Origin: an uncultured Ignavibacterium sp.
GTDB taxonomy: Bacteria; Bacteroidota; Ignavibacteria; Ignavibacteriales; Ignavibacteriaceae
Reading direction: 5' to 3'
DNA: 33,780 bases
Assembly: GCA_937125135.1 (NCBI GenBank)
Contig: CAKZLD010000055.1
Coordinates: 1 to 33,780, forward strand
Shown here: positions 23,597 through 31,253 of the stretch, piece after piece
How the letters are laid out: each line of letters starts with the position of its first letter
Numbering within the stretch: the stretch's first letter is position 1
Program-made: the position numbers and the translations under genes
The notes under the pieces: model-generated
Databases searched by the model: none
What the model was told of the DNA's origin: nothing
The model's input: the letters and a program-made list of their open reading frames with translations, nothing else

Positions 23597-24991
23597 TCAG
23601 GCTTGATTATGAGTTTTTACTCTGATCAAGCCGTAAATATGAATAATTAGAACTGCAATTAATCCAACTAACATTGGTTCAACCTCAAATAATAAAGTTC
23701 CACTGAAATAATCTCGAATCAATAGCCAAAACGAACTTATAGAAATTCCTATGATAATCTCTGCAGTCATTAGTTTATTATTAACTCTAATTTTTTCATA
23801 ATAAGCTGAAACTACAGCGAGAATAACTCCTGGAATAAAAAGACTTCCCAATGTATACCAAATTTGAACAACGGATGGAATAATCATGCAGATTAGAATT
23901 GAAATAAAACCAGAGAGTAAAACTGAAATAGAAACATACTTGCGTAATAATTTTTCATCTGAATTTTTTATTAAAACATTTATAAAATCTTTTCCTAATG
24001 TTGTTGCACTAAGAAACAAAAAACTATTAAGAGTAGAGATAATAGTCGCAAGCATACCGATGTAAAAAATTCCTTTCAATCCTTCGTCAAGTATTTTTTC
24101 AGACAATAATGGATATGCCATCAAAGGCTGCTCTAAATTTGGAATGGAAGCTTTTGCATATAGTCCAGTAGTTGTTGTAAGAAAATCAAACAGCATCCAA
24201 AAGAAAATTGAAATGATTATTCCCCACTTTGCAACTTTACCATTCTTAGCAGAGAATGATCTCTGATGAAAACCTGGGTCTGCAAATGTCCACAAAGCGA
24301 TCAAAAACCAGACAATAATAAATGAATTAGAAGCACTTCCAGTTAACCTCAAATGCTCTGAAGGCAAATTTTGTTTAAGAAATTCAAATCCTCCATAATT
24401 CAAATAAGCTGTTATAAGAATGATTATAAATCCGATAAACATTACAAAAAATTGAAACGCATCAGTAAATACATTAGCCCTGAATCCTCCTTTTATTAAA
24501 TAAATACCAGAAAGAATCAAGCTTATCAGTAATGAGTAAAAATATCCAATTTGAAATATCTGATCTATCAAAATCGAAGTCATTAATAAATAAGGAGCAG
24601 GACTGACGAGAATAAAAACAACCAATGCCGTCAGATTCGCATTAGTGTTTCCATAAACCAATCTGATTTTATCCGGAATCGTAACAAGTGAAGAATTTCG
24701 AACTTTCTCTGCAAAAAAAAGTGCAAATAAAAAAGCAAAAATGTAGTAAGGCAACCCTTGTGTGAACCAACTGAGTAAACCATATCTGTATGTAAACTCC
24801 CCTACTCCTAAGATTCCTCCATACCAAGTCGAAACATTGATTAATACAAAGAGAAATAAACCAACATTTCTTCCAGCTAATAAATAATCCGATGAGCTTT
24901 TTACTTTATTACTACTGTATAATCCAATGCCAATAAGAACAACAAAGAAACTCAGAATAACAATTATATCGAGCAGACTAAATGAGATCAT
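23597..24991 (-). CDS. Sodium:solute symporter (SSS family), candidate thiamine transporter
   Basis: A 464-residue inner-membrane protein with about thirteen hydrophobic segments. It shows SSS-family features: SSDYLLAGRNVGLFLFVLINVSTWYGG near the N-terminus (the SSxDYxxAGR pattern), DPGFHQRSFSAKN mid-protein and LATIISTLNSFLFLSATTLGKDF. Its start overlaps the thiamine pyrophosphokinase gene by 14 nt, and the whole operon is preceded by a TPP riboswitch. Thiamine or a precursor is thus the likely substrate, taken up with Na+. In many Bacteroidota this operon position is held by PnuT; no PnuT-like gene is here. Substrate is inferred from context. Confidence 0.85.
   Translation of the reverse strand: MISFSLLDIIVILSFFVVLIGIGLYSSNKVKSSSDYLLAGRNVGLFLFVLINVSTWYGGILGVGEFTYRYGLLSWFTQGLPYYIFAFLFALFFAEKVRNSSLVTIPDKIRLVYGNTNANLTALVVFILVSPAPYLLMTSILIDQIFQIGYFYSLLISLILSGIYLIKGGFRANVFTDAFQFFVMFIGFIIILITAYLNYGGFEFLKQNLPSEHLRLTGSASNSFIIVWFLIALWTFADPGFHQRSFSAKNGKVAKWGIIISIFFWMLFDFLTTTTGLYAKASIPNLEQPLMAYPLLSEKILDEGLKGIFYIGMLATIISTLNSFLFLSATTLGKDFINVLIKNSDEKLLRKYVSISVLLSGFISILICMIIPSVVQIWYTLGSLFIPGVILAVVSAYYEKIRVNNKLMTAEIIIGISISSFWLLIRDYFSGTLLFEVEPMLVGLIAVLIIHIYGLIRVKTHNQA
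23600..23632. repeat. Hairpin at the 3' end of the SSS symporter gene
   Basis: GGCTTGAT (23600-23607) and ATCAAGCC (23625-23632) pair perfectly, with an inner GAGT/ACTC stem. It lies in the last codons of the symporter gene between convergent genes. No T tract follows on either strand, so termination is only possible, not clear. Confidence 0.4.
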
Positions 24992-25631
24992 ATCGTTTGA
25001 TTGTTTCTAAGTCTCTGATAACGAAAACAATTCCATTTTGAATTTCTAAAATCACTCTGTTTGAAACTGCACGATTTGAAGTACTTTCTTTTTTCCCAAA
25101 AGGCAAAGTAGAATTTTTAATTGGAAATTTTAATCCTTTGGTTGTAATTACTGTTTTTTCATTGAAAGCATACAAAGAAATTGTTTCATTTGGAACTGTC
25201 TGAAATTCTGCTGTTGAATTAATCGGAACAAGAAAAGATTTTTCTGCTGATATGCAGCACTTTATTCTATCAAAGAATTTAATGACAATACCCAGATTGC
25301 AAATTGTATGATCAAGTCTATCCCCTGTTACTCCAAGTAAAACCGCTTCATCGAATTTTTTCTTGATTGCAAATTTCAAACACTTTTCTACATCGGTATC
25401 ATTTTGTCTTTTGATGTTAATTATTTTACTTTTATTCTTGAAATGATTTAATGTTTGCTTTTTTACAGAATCAAAATCACCGATTATGAAATGAGGAACT
25501 AATCCTAATTTGAAAATAGAATTAGCTCCTCCGTCAGCGCAAATGATTGTGTCGTAGCCTTTTTTTATGAAGAATAAAATATCATTCTTTCTCGGAATAT
25601 TACCATTTGCTACGATAATACATTTTTTCAA
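24978..25631 (-). CDS. Thiamine pyrophosphokinase
   Basis: A 217-residue cytoplasmic enzyme converting thiamine plus ATP to thiamine pyrophosphate. Starts at TTG 25631 with AAGGA upstream. It has the family motifs ICADGGAN (about 31-38), PHFIIGDFDS (about 46-55), QNDTDVEKCLKFA (about 75-87) and GVTGDRLDHT (about 99-108). The C-terminal half is the beta-sandwich thiamine-binding part. It is the middle gene of the TPP-riboswitch operon, 8 nt after the TonB receptor gene. It salvages thiamine brought in by the two transporters. Confidence 0.93.
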   Translation of the reverse strand: MKKCIIVANGNIPRKNDILFFIKKGYDTIICADGGANSIFKLGLVPHFIIGDFDSVKKQTLNHFKNKSKIINIKRQNDTDVEKCLKFAIKKKFDEAVLLGVTGDRLDHTICNLGIVIKFFDRIKCCISAEKSFLVPINSTAEFQTVPNETISLYAFNEKTVITTKGLKFPIKNSTLPFGKKESTSNRAVSNRVILEIQNGIVFVIRDLETIKRYDLI

Positions 25632-25639
25632 AATATTCC

Positions 25640-28108
25640 TTATAATCCTAATTGAAGTCCAATTAAAAAGTTTCTCTCGGCTGCAGGGAAAAACTCTTTC
25701 CCTATTGCATAAGCCGAATAAAGATTATCAAAAACATTATTTATCTGAACAAATACCTTTGACTTATCCAAAGCATTGAACAAATCGAATTGATAACTAG
25801 CATAGAGATCAGCTGTAAAGTAAGCTTCATTTACGTTGTCATCATAATCAACAAAGCTAATCGAAGCATAATCAGAAATATATTTTTTCAGATTCACTCC
25901 AAAATTATCACTAAACATTTTACCAACATATTTACCAGAAAATTTAGCGAAGAATTTTTCATCTTTATATTGAATACCTACGTTTGCAAGGAAATCAGGG
26001 AATCCTCCAATTGTATTTCCACTCAAATCAATAAATGTTGTTTGATCAAGATAATATTTCGCTTTCTGAATTTTATTAACACTGTAAGTTGCATTACCAA
26101 ATAGTGAGATATTATCATTTAGATTTAGTAACCCTGTTAATTCAACACCCGCGTGAAGAGTTTTATCTGCGTTTCCGGTAATTGGTTGTCCGAATCTATC
26201 AAGTTGACCTGATTTAACAATTTCATTATCAAAAAGCATATAATAAAAATTAACGGAAGTATTAAAATTTCTTTCGATGAAATTAAACCCAACTTCTATG
26301 TTTGTCATAGTTTCAGGTTTTATCAGCGGTTTGGAAAAATTATACGATCCATCTTGATTGAGTTCGAAGTTTGGAAGTTCACCTGCACTTGATTCAGCTG
26401 CATCATAATAATTTTTCAATCGAGGTTCTTTACTTACTCTCGCCAAAGTTATAAAAGAACTAATATTATTTGTGATTTTATAGTTTAATCCAATCCTCGG
26501 ATTAAAGAACAAATCTTTAATAGTAAAATCATTATTTATATATGCTTCGTTATAAAGTCTGTAACGATGATATGCAATTTGAAATTCTGCAAGTAAATTT
26601 AGTTTATCGGAAATCTTATAATTCTCATTCGCAAAAAATGATAAAATGTCTTTTGCACCATTATAGAAATAGTATTTATAACTTTTCGAAATATCAGGCG
26701 GAAGATTTTCTGCATAATCAATACTACCCCAGTGATCTGATCGATGAATTCTTACTTCACCACCTAAAATCAGTTCTCCATTGTGATGTTTAATGCTGAC
26801 TCGAGGAATCCATCCGTATTGAACATTTTCCACCATTGCTTTTATAATTGCATTTGTCGGAATAAAATTAGTATCAAATCCATTTTGTCTAAGTCGGAAA
26901 TAATCATCATAAAAAATAGACCATGACCCATCATAATCGAAAAATCCTTTTCCAATAACCAAGAATAAAGCTGAATTAAATTTAATGTTCGGATTGAATG
27001 TGTACTCATTCAATAATTCAAAATGCGGTTGGCTGAAATTCTCAATTTCTTCTGGTCTTCTATTCACAGTAAACGTATATTGATTATTACTTGCTTCCCA
27101 ATAAGAGTAATTTGCGCGCCTCAGATTTCTATCTTTAACTGCAAACTTCGCAACTCCGGTATAAGCAAGTCCATCGGAAATTGGACCACCGAAAATATTA
27201 ATTTGTGAAGTTAAATCTTCATCAAATCTCACTGCTGATAGATGATATGCATTAAATTTCACCCAAGAAAGTTGTCTGTATCCAGAACTTAATATCTGAG
27301 AAAGTTTTGCATAAAAAGAATATTTGTTATCAATAAGTCCGCTCGAAAATGCAGCACTGTATTTTCTGGTATTATAACTTCCGATTGAAGAACTTAAATT
27401 CAGCTTCGCTTTATCACTAAAAGGAGAAGTGATAATATTTATCGAGCCGCCGATTGCAGGATAACCTATTACTCCCGAACCCGCTCCTCTTTGAACCATA
27501 ATTAATTCTGTACTGGCTAATAAATCCGGAAAATCAAGCCAATAAACGTTGTGATCTTCAGGATCATTTTGTGGAATTCCATTTATTGAAACAGAAATTC
27601 TTCTTTGGTCAAATCCTCTGATACTCAGATAGTTATAGCCCAATCCATTCCCATTTTCTGAATACGAAGTTATTGATGGTAATTGACTTAGATATTGCGG
27701 AATATCCTGAACTACATAGTCTCTTTGAATTTGTGAACGGTCTAACTTTTCAAAAGTTAGTGGAGTTATTCCTTTTTTACCGACACTCGCCTCAACTAAC
27801 ACAGTCTGCGATGGAAGAATAATTCTATCCAAATATACAATGGTATTATTCGGAAAATCTTTTACATAAATTCTTTTTGCTTTGTATCCGAGATAGCTGA
27901 TTATGATTGTATCTTCAGGTACTTTCAAAGAAATAAAAAATTGTCCTTTATTATCAGATGTTGAACCAACATTACTTTTAGACAAATAGATGTTCGCATT
28001 TGAAAGTGGTTTGTTACTTTCAGAATCGAAAACATATCCGGAAATGGATTGTTGAGCTTGTGAAAAATGGAACAAGAACAAAAACAAAAGAATGATTTTA
28101 CTTTTCAT
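25640..28108 (-). CDS. TonB-dependent outer-membrane receptor, probably for thiamine
   Basis: An 822-residue outer-membrane protein. Residues 1-18 form a signal peptide. Residues about 20-95 are a carboxypeptidase-regulatory-like beta-sandwich (GYVFDSESNKPLSNANIYL), common on Bacteroidota receptors. The plug domain follows (IPQYLSQLPSITSYSENG, YLSIRGFDQRRISVSINGIPQNDPEDHNVYW, GSINIITSPF), then a barrel of about 600 residues rich in alternating aromatic strands. The C-terminus LIGLQLGL has the expected terminal beta-signal look. A strong AGGAGG precedes the ATG. As first gene behind a TPP riboswitch and before thiamine pyrophosphokinase, it most likely imports thiamine or a thiamine phosphate. 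Confidence 0.93.
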   Translation of the reverse strand: MKSKIILLFLFLFHFSQAQQSISGYVFDSESNKPLSNANIYLSKSNVGSTSDNKGQFFISLKVPEDTIIISYLGYKAKRIYVKDFPNNTIVYLDRIILPSQTVLVEASVGKKGITPLTFEKLDRSQIQRDYVVQDIPQYLSQLPSITSYSENGNGLGYNYLSIRGFDQRRISVSINGIPQNDPEDHNVYWLDFPDLLASTELIMVQRGAGSGVIGYPAIGGSINIITSPFSDKAKLNLSSSIGSYNTRKYSAAFSSGLIDNKYSFYAKLSQILSSGYRQLSWVKFNAYHLSAVRFDEDLTSQINIFGGPISDGLAYTGVAKFAVKDRNLRRANYSYWEASNNQYTFTVNRRPEEIENFSQPHFELLNEYTFNPNIKFNSALFLVIGKGFFDYDGSWSIFYDDYFRLRQNGFDTNFIPTNAIIKAMVENVQYGWIPRVSIKHHNGELILGGEVRIHRSDHWGSIDYAENLPPDISKSYKYYFYNGAKDILSFFANENYKISDKLNLLAEFQIAYHRYRLYNEAYINNDFTIKDLFFNPRIGLNYKITNNISSFITLARVSKEPRLKNYYDAAESSAGELPNFELNQDGSYNFSKPLIKPETMTNIEVGFNFIERNFNTSVNFYYMLFDNEIVKSGQLDRFGQPITGNADKTLHAGVELTGLLNLNDNISLFGNATYSVNKIQKAKYYLDQTTFIDLSGNTIGGFPDFLANVGIQYKDEKFFAKFSGKYVGKMFSDNFGVNLKKYISDYASISFVDYDDNVNEAYFTADLYASYQFDLFNALDKSKVFVQINNVFDNLYSAYAIGKEFFPAAERNFLIGLQLGL

Positions 28109-28147
28109 TTTAACCTCCTAATAAATGGTTAATAAATAAAAATAAAT

Positions 28148-28171
28148 AAAAAAGCCGTTGGGGAAACGGCT
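28148..28171 (-). terminator. Riboswitch-controlled terminator hairpin
   Basis: On the minus strand AGCCGTT (28171-28165) pairs with AACGGCT (28159-28153) around TCCCC, followed by a T run to 28148. The AGCCGTT strand can instead pair with the P1 3' strand of the aptamer (28198-28190), giving an antiterminator when TPP is absent. Confidence 0.88.
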
Positions 28172-28189
28172 CAAAGTAAATCACTCTTT

Positions 28190-28285
28190 AAGCCCGTTTT
28201 CCTACGCTGGCATTACCCAGATCAGGTTTTAGGGTATTATCTCAGATATCCCACTAAGGAAGCGGGATAACACCCCTAACGGCTT
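28190..28285 (-). promoter_or_regulatory. TPP riboswitch (THI element) aptamer
   Basis: On the minus strand the conserved THI-box segments appear in order: AGGGGTG, CTGAGATAATACCC, ACCTGATCTGGGTAATGCCAG (split by the usual P4/P5 pairing) and GCGTAGGAAAACGGGCT. The P1 helix pairs AAGCCGTT (28285-28278) with AACGGGCTT (28198-28190) with one bulged G. TPP binding would stabilise P1, free the terminator strand and stop transcription before the TonB receptor gene. The aptamer begins only about 20 nt after the stop of the upstream transglycosylase gene, so its promoter lies in that gene's 3' end or reads through from it. Confidence 0.96.
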
Positions 28286-28305
28286 TCAGTTAATTATATT
28301 TTTGT

Positions 28306-30936
28306 TTATTCTACTTTTAGTTTGTCACCAATTTTAATTTTATTTGTACTAATATTATTAAGCTGTTTTAATCTGGCAACCGACATATTATACTTTTTTG
28401 CAATCGAGTAAAGTGATTCGCCAGATTTTACAACATGAAAATCTGAATTACTGTTTTTCTTGTTTGAAACAGTTTCTTTTCTTTCATTAATTCTGGAGTT
28501 ATTATCCGTCAAATCTTCTTCTATATCATAGATACTGCTGTTACTATAAATTTTAATTCTACTTCCTGTTAGAATTTTGTTGTTCTTTAAATTATTCCAA
28601 GCAACGATATCGGATACTTTAACTTGGAATTTTCGAGCTATTTCACCAATCGTATCACCTTTTTTTACTTTATAATAAGTTAAATTTGCAGTTCTGTTAT
28701 TGGAATTATCACCGTACGCAGTGCTACCCGGATTATTATCACTTTGTATTTTAAGAATCTTACCAACTGCTATTGTATTTGAAGTCAAGTTATTCCATTT
28801 CTTCAAATCACTTATGCTAACTCCGAATTTTTCAGCAATTTCACTCAGAGAATCTCCTTTTCTTACTTTATATCGAAAAGTTGAATTTGCAATGCTATTG
28901 TTTTTGGGAACCGTTTTTCCATCTTTATAGATTTTTAATGTTCTTCCACTAAATATTTTATTACCTGATAAATTATTCCAATCCTTAATTTGTTCAGGAG
29001 TAACATTATATAGTGATGCTATCTGTTGAAGATTCTCTCCTCTTTTTATTTTATGATAAACCAATGAAGAATTAACATTAGTGGTCTTTGTATTTTCAAA
29101 AGCATTTTCTGAATTAACATTATCCAGACTTGCATAATATTGCTGTTGCGACTCAGGAACATAAATTGTAAGAACTTCATCAACTTTAACAGTTCTTGTG
29201 TATGGAATATCATTCCAATTTCTAATATCACTAACTCTACAATTAAACATTTCTGAAATTCCCAAAAGACTATCATTTTTCTTTACTCTGTAATTCACAG
29301 GGACAAAACCTTTTGGGGTAATGATACTTACTTCATTTGCATTGCTTATCTCAGTTTCAGTATTGTTTGTGGCATATTCTTCGGCTTCAATTTCTTCTTC
29401 ATCAGAATCATTCCTACTGATGATAATATTGTTTTTATTTACATTTTCTTTCAGTAAGGATGCGTAAGGAGATACGTAATTATTATTTTCAGAAGCAATC
29501 TGAGTATCGGTGTTCATAACATATTCGGTTTCACCTGAACTATTAACTAACAACGGAATTTTTATTCTGTGTCCGCTTTTCAATTTTGTCTTGGTCGTTA
29601 AATTATTAGCATCAGCGAGTTCAACTTTTGATACTCCATATTTTTGAGCAATCTTAGAAATTGTCTCGCCTTTTCTTACCGTGTGAACTATATATGTTCT
29701 TCTTGCATAATCAGGAATGTTCTTTATGTTTTCAGCAAATTGATTAATTGATCCTTTAGGAATTTTAAGAGGATAACCACCAGGATAATTCATCGGAGTT
29801 GATAATTGAGTTAATTCCGGATTCATATCCTGAAGTGTTTGCAAATCAGTTCCGGAAGCAGTTGCTAAAAAGCCTAAGTCAATCGCACCATTTATCGTAT
29901 AAACATCATATTCATAAGGCTTTTCGAAGTTAATATTTGTAAAGCCATATTTTTCATAATCCATCGAAATCAAGGATACAGCAATGTAAATTGGAACATA
30001 GTTTCTGGTTTCTTTTGGCAAATATTTTCTTATCGTCCAGTAATCGTATGAATTAGCTTTATTGATTGCTCTTCTTACTCTGCCTTCACCACAATTGTAA
30101 GCAGCAAGTGCAAGGTACCAATCTCCAAGTGAATTATATAAGTCTTTAAGATGTCTCGCAGCTGCGTAAGTTGATTTAACGGGATCCCTTCTTTCATCAT
30201 AAAAGAAATCGGTCTCCAAACCATACAAAGCTCCGGTTGACTTAATAAACTGCCATAGTCCAACTGCTGAAGCCCAAGATCTTGCAGTTGGATTCAATCC
30301 ACTTTCCATCATACTCAAATACAATAACTGAAGTGGTACACCTTCTTCATTAAATATTCTTGTCATCATTGGGAAATACTTACCAGATCTTGAAAGCCAA
30401 CGAGTCATTACATCTCTTCCTCTTCCTGTAAAATAGTTTATCCATTGTTCAACATGTGTATTGACTTCCAATGGAATATCTGCAGGAATTATAAACTTAT
30501 TTATCGGGATTTCATCAGAATGAACAACTTCATCTATTTCAGGTACTGCTCTTTTCATCCATTCATCGTAGGCTGCAAAGGAAATTCCTTCTGGCAAAAC
30601 AGCTAATCCATCAATAAAAGATTTATAATCTTCAATTATTGCACTTTCCAATTCCTTATAAGCTTCGTTTTTTTCAATTCCAGGATAATAGCTAAGATTA
30701 TTTATGATTCTTAAAGAATTCTCAAAATTTTCTACGGTTTCATTTATACTATTTAATTCTTGCTTTTTCAGTGCGGTTAGATAGAATTGTCTTGCTTCTT
30801 CGAGTAATTCGGAAACTATTCCAACTTTAGTTTGAGCTTCTGTATTTTGTTTTTGATTAACTATTTCTTTATTACTACATCCCCATAAAATTAAAACTAT
30901 GATTGAGATTGGAAGAAATAGTATTCTTTTCTGCAT
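28306..30936 (-). CDS. Membrane-bound lytic murein transglycosylase with six LysM repeats (MltD-like lipoprotein)
   Basis: An 876-residue lipoprotein. The ATG at 30936 (GGAG 7 nt upstream) is preferred to one at 30963. Residues 1-20 form a lipoprotein signal with lipobox ending at Cys20 (LILWGCSN). The transglycosylase (SLT) domain lies at about 190-310: catalytic Glu211 in SMMESGLNP, then SAVGLWQFI and [12 protein letters not shown]. Six LysM peptidoglycan-binding repeats follow, the first at about 415-460, the last at the extreme C-terminus ([17 protein letters not shown]...). E. coli MltD has only two, so this is a long variant. It cleaves glycan strands to 1,6-anhydro ends during wall remodelling. 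The stop lies just upstream of the TPP riboswitch on the same strand. Confidence 0.94.
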   Translation of the reverse strand: MQKRILFLPISIIVLILWGCSNKEIVNQKQNTEAQTKVGIVSELLEEARQFYLTALKKQELNSINETVENFENSLRIINNLSYYPGIEKNEAYKELESAIIEDYKSFIDGLAVLPEGISFAAYDEWMKRAVPEIDEVVHSDEIPINKFIIPADIPLEVNTHVEQWINYFTGRGRDVMTRWLSRSGKYFPMMTRIFNEEGVPLQLLYLSMMESGLNPTARSWASAVGLWQFIKSTGALYGLETDFFYDERRDPVKSTYAAARHLKDLYNSLGDWYLALAAYNCGEGRVRRAINKANSYDYWTIRKYLPKETRNYVPIYIAVSLISMDYEKYGFTNINFEKPYEYDVYTINGAIDLGFLATASGTDLQTLQDMNPELTQLSTPMNYPGGYPLKIPKGSINQFAENIKNIPDYARRTYIVHTVRKGETISKIAQKYGVSKVELADANNLTTKTKLKSGHRIKIPLLVNSSGETEYVMNTDTQIASENNNYVSPYASLLKENVNKNNIIISRNDSDEEEIEAEEYATNNTETEISNANEVSIITPKGFVPVNYRVKKNDSLLGISEMFNCRVSDIRNWNDIPYTRTVKVDEVLTIYVPESQQQYYASLDNVNSENAFENTKTTNVNSSLVYHKIKRGENLQQIASLYNVTPEQIKDWNNLSGNKIFSGRTLKIYKDGKTVPKNNSIANSTFRYKVRKGDSLSEIAEKFGVSISDLKKWNNLTSNTIAVGKILKIQSDNNPGSTAYGDNSNNRTANLTYYKVKKGDTIGEIARKFQVKVSDIVAWNNLKNNKILTGSRIKIYSNSSIYDIEEDLTDNNSRINERKETVSNKKNSNSDFHVVKSGESLYSIAKKYNMSVARLKQLNNISTNKIKIGDKLKVE

Positions 30937-31253
30937 TCTTACTCCGATTAATTTTAGTTGCAATATAAATTATCTCTTAAGATTTATCAAGAAGAAAAAT
31001 ATCTCAACTTATTATTATTGCAATGCTTATCTCAAAATGAAATTCATTATTATTCAACAACAATTTGTATATCTATCATAATTAATAATAAATTAAACTA
31101 AAATCATTTCATTTTTATTTTGTTTAAAGTGAGATTTGTGAATAAAATTATTAAGGGTTCATGTCTTTATAATATTTTGTAAATATTGCTTAAATACCAT
31201 AAAGAAATATCGCCAATTAAATAAGTTAATTAACTCTTTAAGGGCTTTGTTTA
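30937..31253. other. AT-rich divergent intergenic region
   Basis: About 317 bases between the divergent transglycosylase and sensor genes. It should contain both promoters. Apart from the transglycosylase ribosome binding site at its left edge I see no clear promoter match, operator or hairpin, and the short ORF here is not credible. Confidence 0.4.

Noticed and set aside
28120-28153. A-rich repeat (AATAAATAAA units) before the TonB receptor
   Set aside because: It is explained by the terminator T tract and AT-rich leader on the minus strand.
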